A stretch of 64,000 nt of DNA from RUG420 sp045642465 (GCA_045642465.1 JAZUIY010000016.1:62001-126000), one strand, 5' to 3'. Numbered from the stretch's first letter, positions 1-8,946 are shown. Made by a program: numbers and translations. The notes: generated by a model from the sequence alone, not told the origin.

Positions 1-644
1 AATTCCAGATAACCGCTGCCGTCGGCAAGAGGGTAGCGGACATGCCAGAAGAAACCGTCCTTTTCTTCGTATTCTACTTCTGCATCAGAAATGGTGGTCT
101 GACAGTGGGAACACCAGTTGATCATGCGTTCGCCACGGTAGATTAAGTCCTTTTCATAGAGGTTGACGAATACTTCACGTACGGCTTTGGAACAGCCTTC
201 GTCTAAGGTGAAACGTTCTCTTTCCCAGTCACAGGAAGAGCCCATTTTCTTCAGCTGTTCTACAATACGTCCGCCGTACTGTGCCTTCCATTCCCAAGCC
301 CGTTCCAAGAACTTTTCACGGCCTAAGTCGTGCTTGTCGATGCCTTCCTGACGGAGGGTTTCCACAATTTTGGCTTCGGTTGCAATGGAAGCGTGGTCGG
401 TACCAGGCAGCCAAAGGGTGTCAAAGCCCTTCATTCTGTGGTAACGAACCAGGATATCCTGCAGGGTATTGTCAAGCGCATGACCCATGTGCAGCTGGCC
501 GGTGATGTTTGGCGGCGGGATGACGATGGTGTATGGCTTTTTGGTTTCATCTAAATTTGCATGGAAATAGTTCCCCTTCTGCCAGAAGTCGTAAATACGG
601 TCTTCAAATTCGGAAGGGTTGTATTTGGTTGCAAGCTCTTTCAT
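1..644 (-). CDS. valS: Valine--tRNA ligase, N-terminal part (cut by window edge)
   Basis: Class I aminoacyl-tRNA synthetase that charges tRNA-Val in the cytoplasm. About 214 codons of the N-terminus are present; the rest lies beyond base 1. Seen: the start MKELATKYNPSEFEDRIYDF, then PPPNITGQLHMGHAL with the HMGH form of the HIGH nucleotide-binding motif near residue 50, and the beginning of the editing (CP1) region with a CSHC zinc-like pair near residue 190. The ATG at 642-644 has an AAAGGAGAG ribosome site just upstream. It is transcribed away from murE. I see no T-box leader in the upstream gap, which is unusual for a Bacillota valS but not decisive. Confidence 0.95.
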   Translation of the reverse strand, partial: MKELATKYNPSEFEDRIYDFWQKGNYFHANLDETKKPYTIVIPPPNITGQLHMGHALDNTLQDILVRYHRMKGFDTLWLPGTDHASIATEAKIVETLRQEGIDKHDLGREKFLERAWEWKAQYGGRIVEQLKKMGSSCDWERERFTLDEGCSKAVREVFVNLYEKDLIYRGERMINWCSHCQTTISDAEVEYEEKDGFFWHVRYPLADGSGYLE

Positions 645-805
645 AAAGTGCTCTCCTTTTTCCGAAAAATCGGTAAAGTTAACGATATCTAAGAGATTAT
701 ACCTTTAGAATATAGCTTTTTCAACACCATTCCTGTGGCTTTCCGGGAGTTTTCCGAAAAACCACAATTTGTTGAAACAGTGGGGGTGCTCAACCACTAG
801 ATATA

Positions 806-834
806 TTGACTATTGCTGCGTCAATTACTATAAT
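806..834 (+). promoter_or_regulatory. Promoter for the murE operon
   Basis: TTGACT (806-811) and a perfect TATAAT (829-834) are separated by exactly 17 bases, a near-consensus housekeeping promoter 56 bases ahead of the murE ATG. The gap between valS and murE (645-889) contains no other convincing element. Confidence 0.8.
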
Positions 835-889
835 TTCAATGTATATCTGAAAGTGGGTCTTTAGGCCCATTTGGAAAGTGGTGCACCCT

Positions 890-2383
890 ATGATTTTGAG
901 CTCTATTTTAGAGACCTTGTCTTACGAGACCAAAGGCACATTTCACGACCGTGAAGTAACCGATTTGGTCTACGATTCTCGAAAGGCAAATGAGAATACG
1001 GTTTTTGTCTGCATGATTGGGGCAGAAACCGACGGGCATAAGTATGCCAAAAAGGCCTACGAACAAGGCTGCAGAACCATGGTGATTCAGCAGGGCTCAG
1101 AGGCAGTGGCAGACTTGCCGGAAGACGAAGAACTTACGGTCATTGTGGTGGAAGATACCCGTCATGCGCTGGCTATGATGTCCGACAATTTCTTCGGCCA
1201 TCCGTCCAGGGACATCAAGGTCATCGGTATTACCGGAACCAAGGGAAAAACCACCATTACGTACATCTTGCAGACACTGCTCAACGGCATAGGATATACC
1301 ACCGGGGTCATCGGCACCAACGGGGCGTCTTACAAGGACGTTACCATTCCGACCGTCAACACCACACCGGAGAGCTACGAATTGCAGAAGATTTTCCGTG
1401 AAATGGCAGACAACGGGGTCAAAGCCGTAGCCATGGAAGTTTCCAGCATTGGGGTGCAGTGGCACCGGGTGGACGGCGTGCAGTTCTACTGCGGTATGTT
1501 CACCAATATTTCACCGGACCACATTGGGGGTCACGAGCACAAGACCTTTGAAGAATATTACGGCTGGAAAAAGGCCTTCTTTAGCATGTGTGACAAAGCG
1601 GTTGCCAACTTTGACGACCCAGCGTCCCAGGACATGCTGGAAAAGGTGCGGGGAACGAAGTTGTTTTATGGGTACAACGAGGGCGCGGACTATACTGCGG
1701 ACCACATTGTGCCAAAGAAGTACGCTTCTTTCCTGGGGGTAGCATTTGACCTCTACCGCGCCGGAGAATGCCTGGGTACCTTCGAAATTTCCCAGCCGGG
1801 AGATTTCTCCGTGCAAAACGCCATGGCAGCGCTGGCTGTTGCCGAGCTGATGGGCTTTACGCCGGAACAGTTCTTAGAACCCTTAAAACAGGTTTCCGTT
1901 CCCGGCAGAACACAGGTGGTATACCAGTCTGAAAAATACGGCATTGTCATTGACTTTGCCCACAACGGTATCAGCTTTAAGAGCATTGTAGATACCATGC
2001 GCGCTTACCATCCAAAGCGCATCATTACGCTGTTCGGTTCCGTTGGGGACCGGGCACAAATCCGTCGGGAAGAGCTGGGCACTTTAAGCGGTCAGATTGC
2101 CGACTTTACCATTATTACCGAAGACGACCCGGGCTATGAAGCACCGGAAAAAATAGCGGCAGAAATTGCCGGATTTGTGGAAGCCAATGGAGGCCGAAAC
2201 AAATATGTGGTAATCCCGAATCGCAACGAAGCATTACGGTTTGCGGTGGATATGCTGGAAGAGGGGGACATGCTCCTCTGTCTGGGAAAGGGCCACGAAA
2301 AATTCATGAAGCGCAATGGCAAAAAAGAACCCTTTGACGAAGAGGCAACCTTGCTGGATGCGTTGAAATTAAAGGAGAACTAA
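890..2383 (+). CDS. murE: UDP-N-acetylmuramoyl-tripeptide synthetase (MurE), probably not DAP-specific
   Basis: Cytoplasmic Mur ligase that adds the third amino acid to UDP-MurNAc-L-Ala-D-Glu using ATP. Seen: an N-terminal UMP-binding domain, the P-loop GTKGKTT near residue 117, the EVSS motif that carries the carbamylated lysine region, and the C-terminal domain with GKGHEKF. The substrate-selecting loop reads EDDPGYE near residue 407; DAP-adding enzymes have DNPR there, so L-lysine or another diamino acid is more likely. The frame also opens at GTG codons 878 and 881, but the GGAAAG site at 873-878 best serves the ATG at 890 (497 residues). A Fem-like ligase follows after 4 bases, fitting a bridged peptidoglycan. 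Confidence 0.9.
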   Translation: MILSSILETLSYETKGTFHDREVTDLVYDSRKANENTVFVCMIGAETDGHKYAKKAYEQGCRTMVIQQGSEAVADLPEDEELTVIVVEDTRHALAMMSDNFFGHPSRDIKVIGITGTKGKTTITYILQTLLNGIGYTTGVIGTNGASYKDVTIPTVNTTPESYELQKIFREMADNGVKAVAMEVSSIGVQWHRVDGVQFYCGMFTNISPDHIGGHEHKTFEEYYGWKKAFFSMCDKAVANFDDPASQDMLEKVRGTKLFYGYNEGADYTADHIVPKKYASFLGVAFDLYRAGECLGTFEISQPGDFSVQNAMAALAVAELMGFTPEQFLEPLKQVSVPGRTQVVYQSEKYGIVIDFAHNGISFKSIVDTMRAYHPKRIITLFGSVGDRAQIRREELGTLSGQIADFTIITEDDPGYEAPEKIAAEIAGFVEANGGRNKYVVIPNRNEALRFAVDMLEEGDMLLCLGKGHEKFMKRNGKKEPFDEEATLLDALKLKEN

Positions 2384-2387
2384 GGAC

Positions 2388-3716
2388 ATGTATTCATTCA
2401 AAATTGCCACCGACATGGAGGCCTTTGACCGGTTTGTAGAAGAAAACCACGGCCAGTATCAGCAGTGTTCTCTTTGGCCACAGGTAAAAACCGCTTGGAA
2501 ACCGCATTTCTATGCCGGTTACGAAGAAGATCAGCTGGTGTTGACCTGCCTGGTTTTAGAACGGAACCTGCCCTTGGCCGGCAAACTTTGGTATGCTCCA
2601 TACGGTGCTGTTTGTGACTATAAAAATGGGGCACTGCAGCTGGAATTTGCCGACTTCATGAGAGGAGAAATGAAGCAGAACCACGCCTTTTGTTTCATTG
2701 TTGACCCGAATGTAGAACTCATTGTAGATGACACTGACATTGAAGAGGGCCATCAGGTGCATAAGCTGTTAACCGACGTAGGTTACATGCTGAATACCGA
2801 CATTGACTCTTACACCTATAAACACCCGGTTCAGACCATGATTCCGCTTCGAGACGAAGAAGGAAATCTGATTCCGGCCGACAAGATTTTAAAGGGCTGT
2901 GAAAAGGGTGTCCGCTACTCTGTCCGTGTCGGCACCGGCCGGGGCTTGGTAGCAGAACGCCACACTTGGGATGACGTGAAAAACGACCCTCGCATTATGG
3001 AAGATTTCCTCTCCGTTATGGACGACACCGGAGACCGTAACAGCTTTGTTCACAGAGACCAGAATTACATCTCTCTTTTGGCAGAAACCTTGAAGGATTA
3101 CACCGATATTTCCCTGGTTTATTACGACAAGGCCATTGACCGCCAGATGGAAGAAGACCGTCAGGCCAAGAAGGCAGAACTGCTGGAAAAACTGGAAACC
3201 GCTCCGGAAAAGAAAATCAAGGGTATCAAGGCAGACATAGAGGTCATTGACTCCAATACCAAGAACTTCGAAGAACGGATGGAAGAAACCAAAGACTTCG
3301 CCGACGATGCCCGCATTATTGTGGCCGGCGGCCTGACCATCCGTTACGGCGGATACGCCTCCTGTGTCTTTGGCGGAACCAAAAATATTGTCCGCAACCA
3401 GACCCGTTCCAGCCACTATCTCAACTACCTTCGCATCTGCGAAAGTGTAGACGAAAACATGGACTTCCACGACTTGGGCTACGTGCTCTGTGAAAACCCG
3501 AAATCCCTGCAGGAAGACGGTTCTCTCACCAAGCTGGTTCCAAGAGAAAACTTTGAAGGTATCTGCAGTTTCAAACTTTCCTTTGGTGCCAAATTCACCC
3601 AGTACATTGGGGAATACATCTTGGTAGGAAACCGGTTTAAATACTGGATTTACAAGGAACTGATGCCAACGGCCAAGCACCTGAAAATGAAACTGGTCCG
3701 TCTGCTGAAACACTAA
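2388..3716 (+). CDS. FemA/FemB-family peptidoglycan bridge aminoacyltransferase
   Basis: Member of the FemABX family, which transfers amino acids from aminoacyl-tRNA to the third residue of the peptidoglycan precursor on the cytoplasmic side. At 442 residues it has the family length. Seen: an N-terminal GNAT-like half, a highly charged helical insert at about residues 253-305 matching the antiparallel coiled-coil arm of FemA, and a second GNAT-like half ending in a typical FKxSFGA...YxGEYxL pattern. The family is assigned from these features; the amino acid transferred cannot be told. It lies 4 bases after murE and directly ahead of a pseudouridine synthase gene, apparently in one operon. Confidence 0.85.
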   Translation: MYSFKIATDMEAFDRFVEENHGQYQQCSLWPQVKTAWKPHFYAGYEEDQLVLTCLVLERNLPLAGKLWYAPYGAVCDYKNGALQLEFADFMRGEMKQNHAFCFIVDPNVELIVDDTDIEEGHQVHKLLTDVGYMLNTDIDSYTYKHPVQTMIPLRDEEGNLIPADKILKGCEKGVRYSVRVGTGRGLVAERHTWDDVKNDPRIMEDFLSVMDDTGDRNSFVHRDQNYISLLAETLKDYTDISLVYYDKAIDRQMEEDRQAKKAELLEKLETAPEKKIKGIKADIEVIDSNTKNFEERMEETKDFADDARIIVAGGLTIRYGGYASCVFGGTKNIVRNQTRSSHYLNYLRICESVDENMDFHDLGYVLCENPKSLQEDGSLTKLVPRENFEGICSFKLSFGAKFTQYIGEYILVGNRFKYWIYKELMPTAKHLKMKLVRLLKH

Positions 3717-3720
3717 GTTT

Positions 3721-4593
3721 ATGAGAACATTACATTTCACCGTAACAAGTGAATATGATGGCCGTAAGGTCCTGCATTTCCTTCGGGGAAGTGCAGGGCT
3801 TTCTGCTAAATTGGTGCGCAGCCTCAAAAACTATGACAATGGCATCCAGTTAAATGGAGAGCATGTTCGTACCGTGGACCTTATTCATACGGGCGATATA
3901 CTCACTGTCAATCTTCCGGAAGACCCTTCCATGGTGTCACACGAGGGCTTTGACCCGGATGCACTGGAAGTGCTCTTCGAGGACGATGACCTGATTGTCA
4001 TCAACAAGCCGGCCATGCTGGCCATCCATCCGTCCCATAATCATCAGGGGGATACCTTGGCCAATCTACTGGCAGCCCACTTGGTGAAAGAGGGAAAAAC
4101 CTCCACGTTCCGTGCGGTTGGACGGCTGGACAAAGGCACTTCCGGCATTGTGGTTTGTGCCCTGAATTCCTATGCTGCCTCCAAACTGCAGGCCCAAATA
4201 GACAAGACCTACTATGCCATTCCAAGCGGAAAGTACGAAGGGGAAGGCACCATAGATGCACCTATTTACCGCCCGGATCCCATCCACACTTACCGCACAG
4301 TAGACCCGCGGGGAGACTATGCCGTAACCCATTGGAAGGCACTGAAAACCGGGGAGGACATGTCCCTGGTGGAAGTACACCTGGAAACCGGCCGGACCCA
4401 TCAAATCCGGGTCCATTTCCAAAGCCTGGGAACCCCGTTAATTGGGGACACCATGTATGGCACGCCAAGGGAAGATATCTGCCATCAGGCCCTCCATTGC
4501 GGCCATGCAGAATTCCTGCATCCTTACACGGGGGAACGGCTTTCCTTTGATGCACCAATGCCTCCGGAAATGGAGCAGTTAATTCATCCGTAA
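3721..4593 (+). CDS. RluA-family pseudouridine synthase (RluD-like)
   Basis: Converts uridine to pseudouridine in rRNA or tRNA. Seen: an S4-like N-terminal RNA-binding region of about 75 residues, then the RluA catalytic domain with GRLDKGTSGIVV near residue 133 (the aspartate is the nucleophile; the usual leading His of HRLD is Gly here) and the GRTHQIRVHFQSLG and LIGDTMYG motifs. The family is clear, but the target base cannot be assigned; 290 residues fits RluD-like enzymes. The gene starts 4 bases after the Fem-like gene with no strong ribosome site, suggesting coupling to upstream translation. A hairpin terminator follows at 4657. Confidence 0.85.
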   Translation: MRTLHFTVTSEYDGRKVLHFLRGSAGLSAKLVRSLKNYDNGIQLNGEHVRTVDLIHTGDILTVNLPEDPSMVSHEGFDPDALEVLFEDDDLIVINKPAMLAIHPSHNHQGDTLANLLAAHLVKEGKTSTFRAVGRLDKGTSGIVVCALNSYAASKLQAQIDKTYYAIPSGKYEGEGTIDAPIYRPDPIHTYRTVDPRGDYAVTHWKALKTGEDMSLVEVHLETGRTHQIRVHFQSLGTPLIGDTMYGTPREDICHQALHCGHAEFLHPYTGERLSFDAPMPPEMEQLIHP

Positions 4594-4656
4594 CCCTACA
4601 TGTTGTAGTATTGAAAAAGGAAACAACAAAATAGTACATTTTCTATCAAAATTATA

Positions 4657-4705
4657 AGACCCTTTTGGCAGTATTACCGAAATTGCCGGGAGGGTCTATT
4701 TTTTC
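4657..4705 (+). terminator. Terminator after the murE operon
   Basis: AGACCCT (4657-4663) pairs with AGGGTCT (4691-4697), with further TGGCA/TTGCC pairing inside, followed by ATTTTTTC. Confidence 0.7.
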
Positions 4706-4716
4706 AGCCCATTTTC

Positions 4717-4745
4717 TTTTCATGGGGGTGGGCTTTTGCTATAAT
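4717..4745 (+). promoter_or_regulatory. Promoter for murA
   Basis: A perfect TATAAT at 4740-4745 with a weak -35 (TTTTCA, 4717-4722) 17 bases upstream. It would start transcription about 50 bases ahead of the murA start codon. Confidence 0.6.
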
Positions 4746-4804
4746 GTGAAAGGTTAAATAAGTCTATTTGCAACACTACTATTTTTGGGGAGTGTATCTA
4801 TATC

Positions 4805-6100
4805 TTGGAAAAGTTCGTAATTAATGGAGGGAATCCACTGAACGGTGAAGTCACCATCAGTGGTGCCAAGAACTCCGTCGTGGCCATTCTTCCGGCAACG
4901 CTGCTGGCAAAAGGCCCTTGCAGAATTGAAAATATTCCAAATATCAGTGACGTCCGCGTTATGCTGGAAATGCTCCGTGCCATGGGCGCCTCTGTAAAAA
5001 TGATAAATAAAAACACCTTTGAAATTGACACCACTCATATCCAGACTCACACGGTTCCCTATGAACTGACTTGTCATCTGCGTGCATCTTATTATTTGCT
5101 GGGTGCTCTTTTGGGCCGCAGCAGCCGTGCCCGCGTTGCCATGCCGGGTGGTTGCAATTTTGGCGGCGTTCGTCCAATTGACCAGCATCTGAAAGGCTTT
5201 GAATGCCTGGGTGCCACCGTGTCTATGGAAGAAAACGCCATTGTCCGTGCCGAAGCAGACCGGTTGACCGGTGCTTCCATTTATATGGACGTGGTTTCCG
5301 TTGGTGCTACCATCAACATTATGTTGGCAGCCGTTAAAGCCAGAGGTCTCACTGTTATTGAAAACGCAGCCAAAGAACCACACATTGTAGATTTGGCCAA
5401 CTTCTTAAACTCCTGTGGTGCCGATGTTCGCGGCGCCGGTACAGACGTTATTAAAATCCGCGGCGTTTCCGAAATGCACGGCTGTGACTATTCCATCATT
5501 CCGGACCAGATTGAAGCCGGTACCTACATGGCAGCAGTGGCTGCCTGCGGCGGTGACGTTCTGGTGAAGAATGTAGTTCCAAAGCATTTGGAATCCATTA
5601 CCGCAAAGCTTCAGCAAATTGGTGTTATTGTGGAAGAAGGGGACGAAGATGTCCGCGTTATTTCCAACGGTAACTTAGATAAATGCAATATTAAAACCAT
5701 GCCGCACCCTGGTTTCCCAACAGATATGCAGCCACAAATTGCGGTTGCCCTCTGCTTGGCAAAGGGAACCAGCATTATTACCGAAGGTGTTTGGGACAGC
5801 CGCTTTAAGTATGTGGATCAGTTAACCCGCATGGGCGCCAACATTGAAGTGAATGGCAAGGTAGCCATCATCCAAGGCGTTTCCGGGCTGAACGGCTGCG
5901 CTGTTAAGGCAGACGACCTTCGCGCCGGTGCTGCCATGATTATTGCCGGCCTTGCTGCCCATGGCAGAACAGAAATTGAAAACATCCTCTACATTGAACG
6001 TGGTTACGAGGATGTGGTTGAAAAATTCGCTGCTCTCGGCGGTGATATCCAGCGGGTAACCATTGACGACAATCCGGACAAGGTTGCCAACGCCGGTTAA
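4805..6100 (+). CDS. murA: UDP-N-acetylglucosamine 1-carboxyvinyltransferase (MurA)
   Basis: First committed enzyme of peptidoglycan synthesis: transfers enolpyruvate from PEP to UDP-GlcNAc in the cytoplasm. Seen: the EPT fold with NGGNPLNGEVTISGAKN at the start, and GGCNFGGVRP near residue 117, whose cysteine is the fosfomycin-reactive residue, so the enzyme should be of the fosfomycin-sensitive type. Length 431 is normal. The start is TTG at 4805, placed by a GGGGAG site at 4787-4792; no ATG lies near. It is preceded by its own promoter and followed by a hairpin terminator, so it is probably monocistronic. Confidence 0.95.
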   Translation: MEKFVINGGNPLNGEVTISGAKNSVVAILPATLLAKGPCRIENIPNISDVRVMLEMLRAMGASVKMINKNTFEIDTTHIQTHTVPYELTCHLRASYYLLGALLGRSSRARVAMPGGCNFGGVRPIDQHLKGFECLGATVSMEENAIVRAEADRLTGASIYMDVVSVGATINIMLAAVKARGLTVIENAAKEPHIVDLANFLNSCGADVRGAGTDVIKIRGVSEMHGCDYSIIPDQIEAGTYMAAVAACGGDVLVKNVVPKHLESITAKLQQIGVIVEEGDEDVRVISNGNLDKCNIKTMPHPGFPTDMQPQIAVALCLAKGTSIITEGVWDSRFKYVDQLTRMGANIEVNGKVAIIQGVSGLNGCAVKADDLRAGAAMIIAGLAAHGRTEIENILYIERGYEDVVEKFAALGGDIQRVTIDDNPDKVANAG

Positions 6101-6112
6101 CAAGAATTTAGA

Positions 6113-6138
6113 GAGGTGCCATACGGCGCCTCTTTTTT
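6113..6138 (+). terminator. Terminator after murA
   Basis: GAGGTGCC (6113-6120), loop ATAC, GGCGCCTC (6125-6132) and a T-run. It lies only 30 bases ahead of the next start codon, so walJ may depend on readthrough. Confidence 0.75.
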
Positions 6139-6167
6139 CGCTTTATTTTGACAGAAAGGAGACCCAG

Positions 6168-6953
6168 ATGGAACGCTTTGCAACCCTCTATTCCGGTAGT
6201 TCCGGCAATGCCACTTTTGTGGGCACAGCCACCGGCGGCATTCTGGTGGACATTGGCAAGAACGCCAAACAGACCACCCTGGCACTGGACCAGATTGGAG
6301 TGGACCCAAGCGGAATTCAGGGTATCTTCATTACCCACGAACACGCGGACCATATCGGTGGTCTGCGGGTGTTCTGCAGCCGGCACCATATTCCGGTTTA
6401 TGCGTCTTTAGGCACCTTAGATGCCTTAGATGCCGCCGGCCATTTAAACGGGGACTTTCCCGTTTTCCAGATGCTGGATTTTGCAGACCTTGGAGACTTC
6501 CATGTGGAAGCCTTCCATACCTCTCACGACTGTGCTGAGCCTATGGGCTATAGCATCACCTTGCCAAGCGGCAAGCGGGTCTGCACCTGCACCGACACCG
6601 GCTTTGTCACGGACCAAGCCCGGGCCGGCATCCTGGCCGCAGACGCCGTTCTGCTGGAGTCCAACCACGACATCCACATGCTGGAAAACGGACCGTACCC
6701 GTATCCGCTGAAGCGTCGGATCCTCAGTGACCACGGTCACCTGAGCAATGACGCCGCCGCTGATATGGCAGTAGAACTTTTAGTAAGCGGGACCAAGCGA
6801 ATCGCCCTTGGCCATTTGAGTAACGAAAACAATTATCCGGAATTGGCCCTGCAAAGTTCGGTGGCCAAACTGCAAGCGGCCGGAGCCAAGGTGGGAACCG
6901 ACATTTCCCTGGAGGTGGCTCCTCGAAATACACCGCTGGAATGGGAGGTATAA
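6168..6953 (+). CDS. walJ: MBL-fold metallohydrolase of the WalJ/YycJ family
   Basis: Metallo-beta-lactamase-fold hydrolase similar to YycJ/WalJ, a family reported to act as a 5'-to-3' DNA exonuclease linked to mismatch repair in Gram-positive bacteria. Seen: THEHADHIGG at about residues 55-64 (the HxHxDH metal site), a downstream TSHD and DTG motif, and a late GHLS histidine. A longer frame opens at 6063, but the AAAGGAG site at 6155 points to the ATG at 6168, giving 261 residues. In many Bacillota this gene sits next to rlmH as it does here. There is no walRK two-component system in view, so a link to that system is not supported. Confidence 0.85.
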   Translation: MERFATLYSGSSGNATFVGTATGGILVDIGKNAKQTTLALDQIGVDPSGIQGIFITHEHADHIGGLRVFCSRHHIPVYASLGTLDALDAAGHLNGDFPVFQMLDFADLGDFHVEAFHTSHDCAEPMGYSITLPSGKRVCTCTDTGFVTDQARAGILAADAVLLESNHDIHMLENGPYPYPLKRRILSDHGHLSNDAAADMAVELLVSGTKRIALGHLSNENNYPELALQSSVAKLQAAGAKVGTDISLEVAPRNTPLEWEV

Positions 6954-6954
6954 G

Positions 6955-7437
6955 ATGCTGAACGTGACCATTATTTGTCTCGGCAAACTGAAGGAAAAGT
7001 ACCTGACAGAAGCCTGTGCAGAATATACGAAGCGTTTGACCTCCTTTTGTAAACATACTATAATAGAACTCAATCCTGAACCCCTGCCGCAAGACCCGTC
7101 AGAGGCTCAGATTAAGGATGCTTTGGACTTGGAAGGAAAGAAAATCCTGTCCGAAATTCCGAAGGGTTCTTATGTATACGCCATGTGCATAGAAGGAAAA
7201 CAGCGGTCTTCTGAAGAACTCAGCAAAGAACTTCAGGAACTGGCTGTGCAAGGGAGAAGCAGCATCACCTTTATTATTGGCAGTTCTCACGGCTTATCTG
7301 AAGAAGTGAAACGCCGGGCAGATGCAAAACTTTCTATGTCACGAATGACGTTCCCACACCAGCTTGCAAGGGTTATGCTTTTAGAGCAGATTTACCGTGC
7401 TTTTCAAATTAGTTCGGGTGGGAAGTATCATAAATAG
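6955..7437 (+). CDS. rlmH: 23S rRNA (pseudouridine1915-N3)-methyltransferase RlmH
   Basis: SPOUT-class methyltransferase that modifies pseudouridine 1915 in helix 69 of 23S rRNA using SAM. Length 160 matches the family, and the C-terminal knot signature is complete: FIIGSSHGLS, then MTFPHQLARVMLLEQIYRAF and the terminal GGKYHK. The ATG follows the walJ stop codon by one base and has a GGGAGGT site inside walJ, so the two are co-transcribed. Confidence 0.95.
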   Translation: MLNVTIICLGKLKEKYLTEACAEYTKRLTSFCKHTIIELNPEPLPQDPSEAQIKDALDLEGKKILSEIPKGSYVYAMCIEGKQRSSEELSKELQELAVQGRSSITFIIGSSHGLSEEVKRRADAKLSMSRMTFPHQLARVMLLEQIYRAFQISSGGKYHK

Positions 7438-7448
7438 GAGGAGTAAAA

Positions 7449-8075
7449 ATGAGCGAATCCGATAAATTCAAGACCTTTGAAATTGAACTGAAAAACTACA
7501 ATCCGGATGCAGATGCAGAAGTACCGGCTGATGCCCCTGTAGAAGGAACCAAATTAAATTTTGCTGACCGTTATGCAGAAGTAACCGAAGAACAGAGAGC
7601 AGAAGAATTGGCTGAAAAGCCAAAAAGCAAAAAGACAAAGGCTGCCAAAGTTTCGGCTGACACTGCTCCGACCAAAGAAGTAAACTGGCTCATGACAGCC
7701 GTCTATATTGGCATTGCTCTTTTGCTTTGCGCTGTTGTGGTATTGGTTGCCAGACACAGCATTACTTCTATTGATCCGGTAGAAGCTGTTGAAACAGATA
7801 CCTTGCCTTACACCGTTTCCACCACCATGCTGCCAATGAGCAGTACCGAGGAAAGCAGCACGCAGGAATCCGCTTCCACTACTATGACTTCCACCACCAC
7901 CAAGAAGGCTAGCACTACTACCACCACCAGAAGACGGACCACAAAGAGCACCACCAAGGCAACGCCAACCCCGAGCGCTTCGGAAGTGCCGGTTGTTTCT
8001 GAAGATGACAGTGATGTTTCCGAAACTCCGGAAGAGCCATCTGTTTCTCAGATTGAAACCAGTGAGTCTGAATAA
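7449..8075 (+). CDS. Unknown membrane protein, acidic head and Thr/Ser-rich tail
   Basis: I do not recognise this protein. It has 208 residues: a charged cytoplasmic head (about 1-78) rich in Glu and Lys, one transmembrane helix at about 79-102 (NWLMTAVYIGIALLLCAVVV), and an extracytoplasmic tail dominated by Ser, Thr and later Glu and Pro, with runs of STTTT type. There is no cleavable signal peptide, lipobox or catalytic motif. An AGGAGG site at 7437-7442 supports the start. It follows rlmH by 11 bases and precedes a second protein of the same plan at 8128, which suggests a functional pair. The tail could be glycosylated or serve as a wall-spanning spacer; that is inference. Confidence 0.7.
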   Translation: MSESDKFKTFEIELKNYNPDADAEVPADAPVEGTKLNFADRYAEVTEEQRAEELAEKPKSKKTKAAKVSADTAPTKEVNWLMTAVYIGIALLLCAVVVLVARHSITSIDPVEAVETDTLPYTVSTTMLPMSSTEESSTQESASTTMTSTTTKKASTTTTTRRRTTKSTTKATPTPSASEVPVVSEDDSDVSETPEEPSVSQIETSESE

Positions 8076-8127
8076 GGTTTGCAACGCATAAAACCAATTA
8101 CCAAGAACCGGAAAGAGGCTATGAAAC

Positions 8128-8862
8128 ATGGACGAAAAGAATAGCAACCAGTGGGTGAAAGTGAACGGAGACTGGGTCTTTGTTCCAGAAGGTGGTGAAA
8201 TTCCAAAGCCAAAAAAGGTGGAGGATTTTGACTTGCCGGAATTGAAATTTGCAGAACAGCCTGCGGAATCCGGTGGCAGTTATTTTGCCAGAAAGCCGGA
8301 TGATGAACCGACCCAGTATATTGATATTTCCAGTAATTCTCAGCCGGAAGGCGAAGCCTATACCAATTACAACGACGACATAGATGGTTACGAAGAAGAC
8401 GAAGAATTCTATGACGAAGAAGATTACTACGAAGAAGAGGAAGAAAATGACGGCAACAAGAAAATGATGATTGCCTTAATTATCCTTTTGATTGCTCTGC
8501 TTGCCATGGTTGGCTTGTTCATTGCCTCTTACTTCAGCAGTGCCAACGGCAGTGTTGCCGAAGGTCTTCAGAACATTCTCAATGTAGATGTGGAAGAAAC
8601 CGAACAGTACACCTTAGGCAACGAACAGCAGACCGTAGTAACGGATGCCAACGGCGCCGTGGTAACCGAATCCTCTACATCCGCTACTGCAGTTACCTCT
8701 GCCGGTACCACTCACGCAGAGGATCCGGAAACCGTCTCTGTGCCGGAAGAACATTCTTCCAGCCAGACAAAGAAGTCTAGTACCGAATCTACCAAGGACA
8801 CGGAAGCAGAACCTTCCGGTGTTTCCGAAGAAGGCGTAGATTACGAAGATCCGGCTGCATAA
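8128..8862 (+). CDS. Unknown membrane protein, acidic head and Ser/Thr-rich tail
   Basis: I do not recognise this protein. It has 244 residues. The first 25 (QWVKVNGDWVFVPEGGEIP) look like a small folded element, then comes a very acidic stretch with many Glu, Asp and Tyr up to residue 111, one transmembrane helix at about 112-133, and a Ser/Thr/Glu-rich outer tail. The topology matches the gene before it (7449) without clear sequence identity. The ribosome site is modest (GAAAGAGG near 8112). A terminator follows at 8877, so rlmH and these two genes form a transcription unit. Function unknown. Confidence 0.7.
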   Translation: MDEKNSNQWVKVNGDWVFVPEGGEIPKPKKVEDFDLPELKFAEQPAESGGSYFARKPDDEPTQYIDISSNSQPEGEAYTNYNDDIDGYEEDEEFYDEEDYYEEEEENDGNKKMMIALIILLIALLAMVGLFIASYFSSANGSVAEGLQNILNVDVEETEQYTLGNEQQTVVTDANGAVVTESSTSATAVTSAGTTHAEDPETVSVPEEHSSSQTKKSSTESTKDTEAEPSGVSEEGVDYEDPAA

Positions 8863-8876
8863 AAATCCAGAGAAAA

Positions 8877-8906
8877 AGCCCTCTGACTATGGTCAGGGGG
8901 CTCTTT
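8877..8906 (+). terminator. Terminator after the rlmH unit
   Basis: AGCCCTCTGAC (8877-8887), loop TATG, GTCAGGGGGCT (8892-8902), then CTTTAT; one G-T pair in the stem. Confidence 0.75.
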
Positions 8907-8946
8907 ATATGGTACACTATTGCCCGCTAAAGAAAGGAGGCGTTCC

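Noticed and set aside
645..889. Possible T-box leader for valS
   Set aside because: No T-box AGGGTGGNACCGCG core or specifier stem seen on the minus strand; only ordinary promoter sequence for murE.
2889..3827. 312-codon frame on the minus strand
   Set aside because: Antisense shadow of the Fem-like and pseudouridine synthase genes, which have clear motifs and ribosome sites.
7861..7960. ACC/ACT repeats as a tandem repeat locus
   Set aside because: They encode a Thr run inside a continuous coding frame; imperfect codon repeats, not a separate element.
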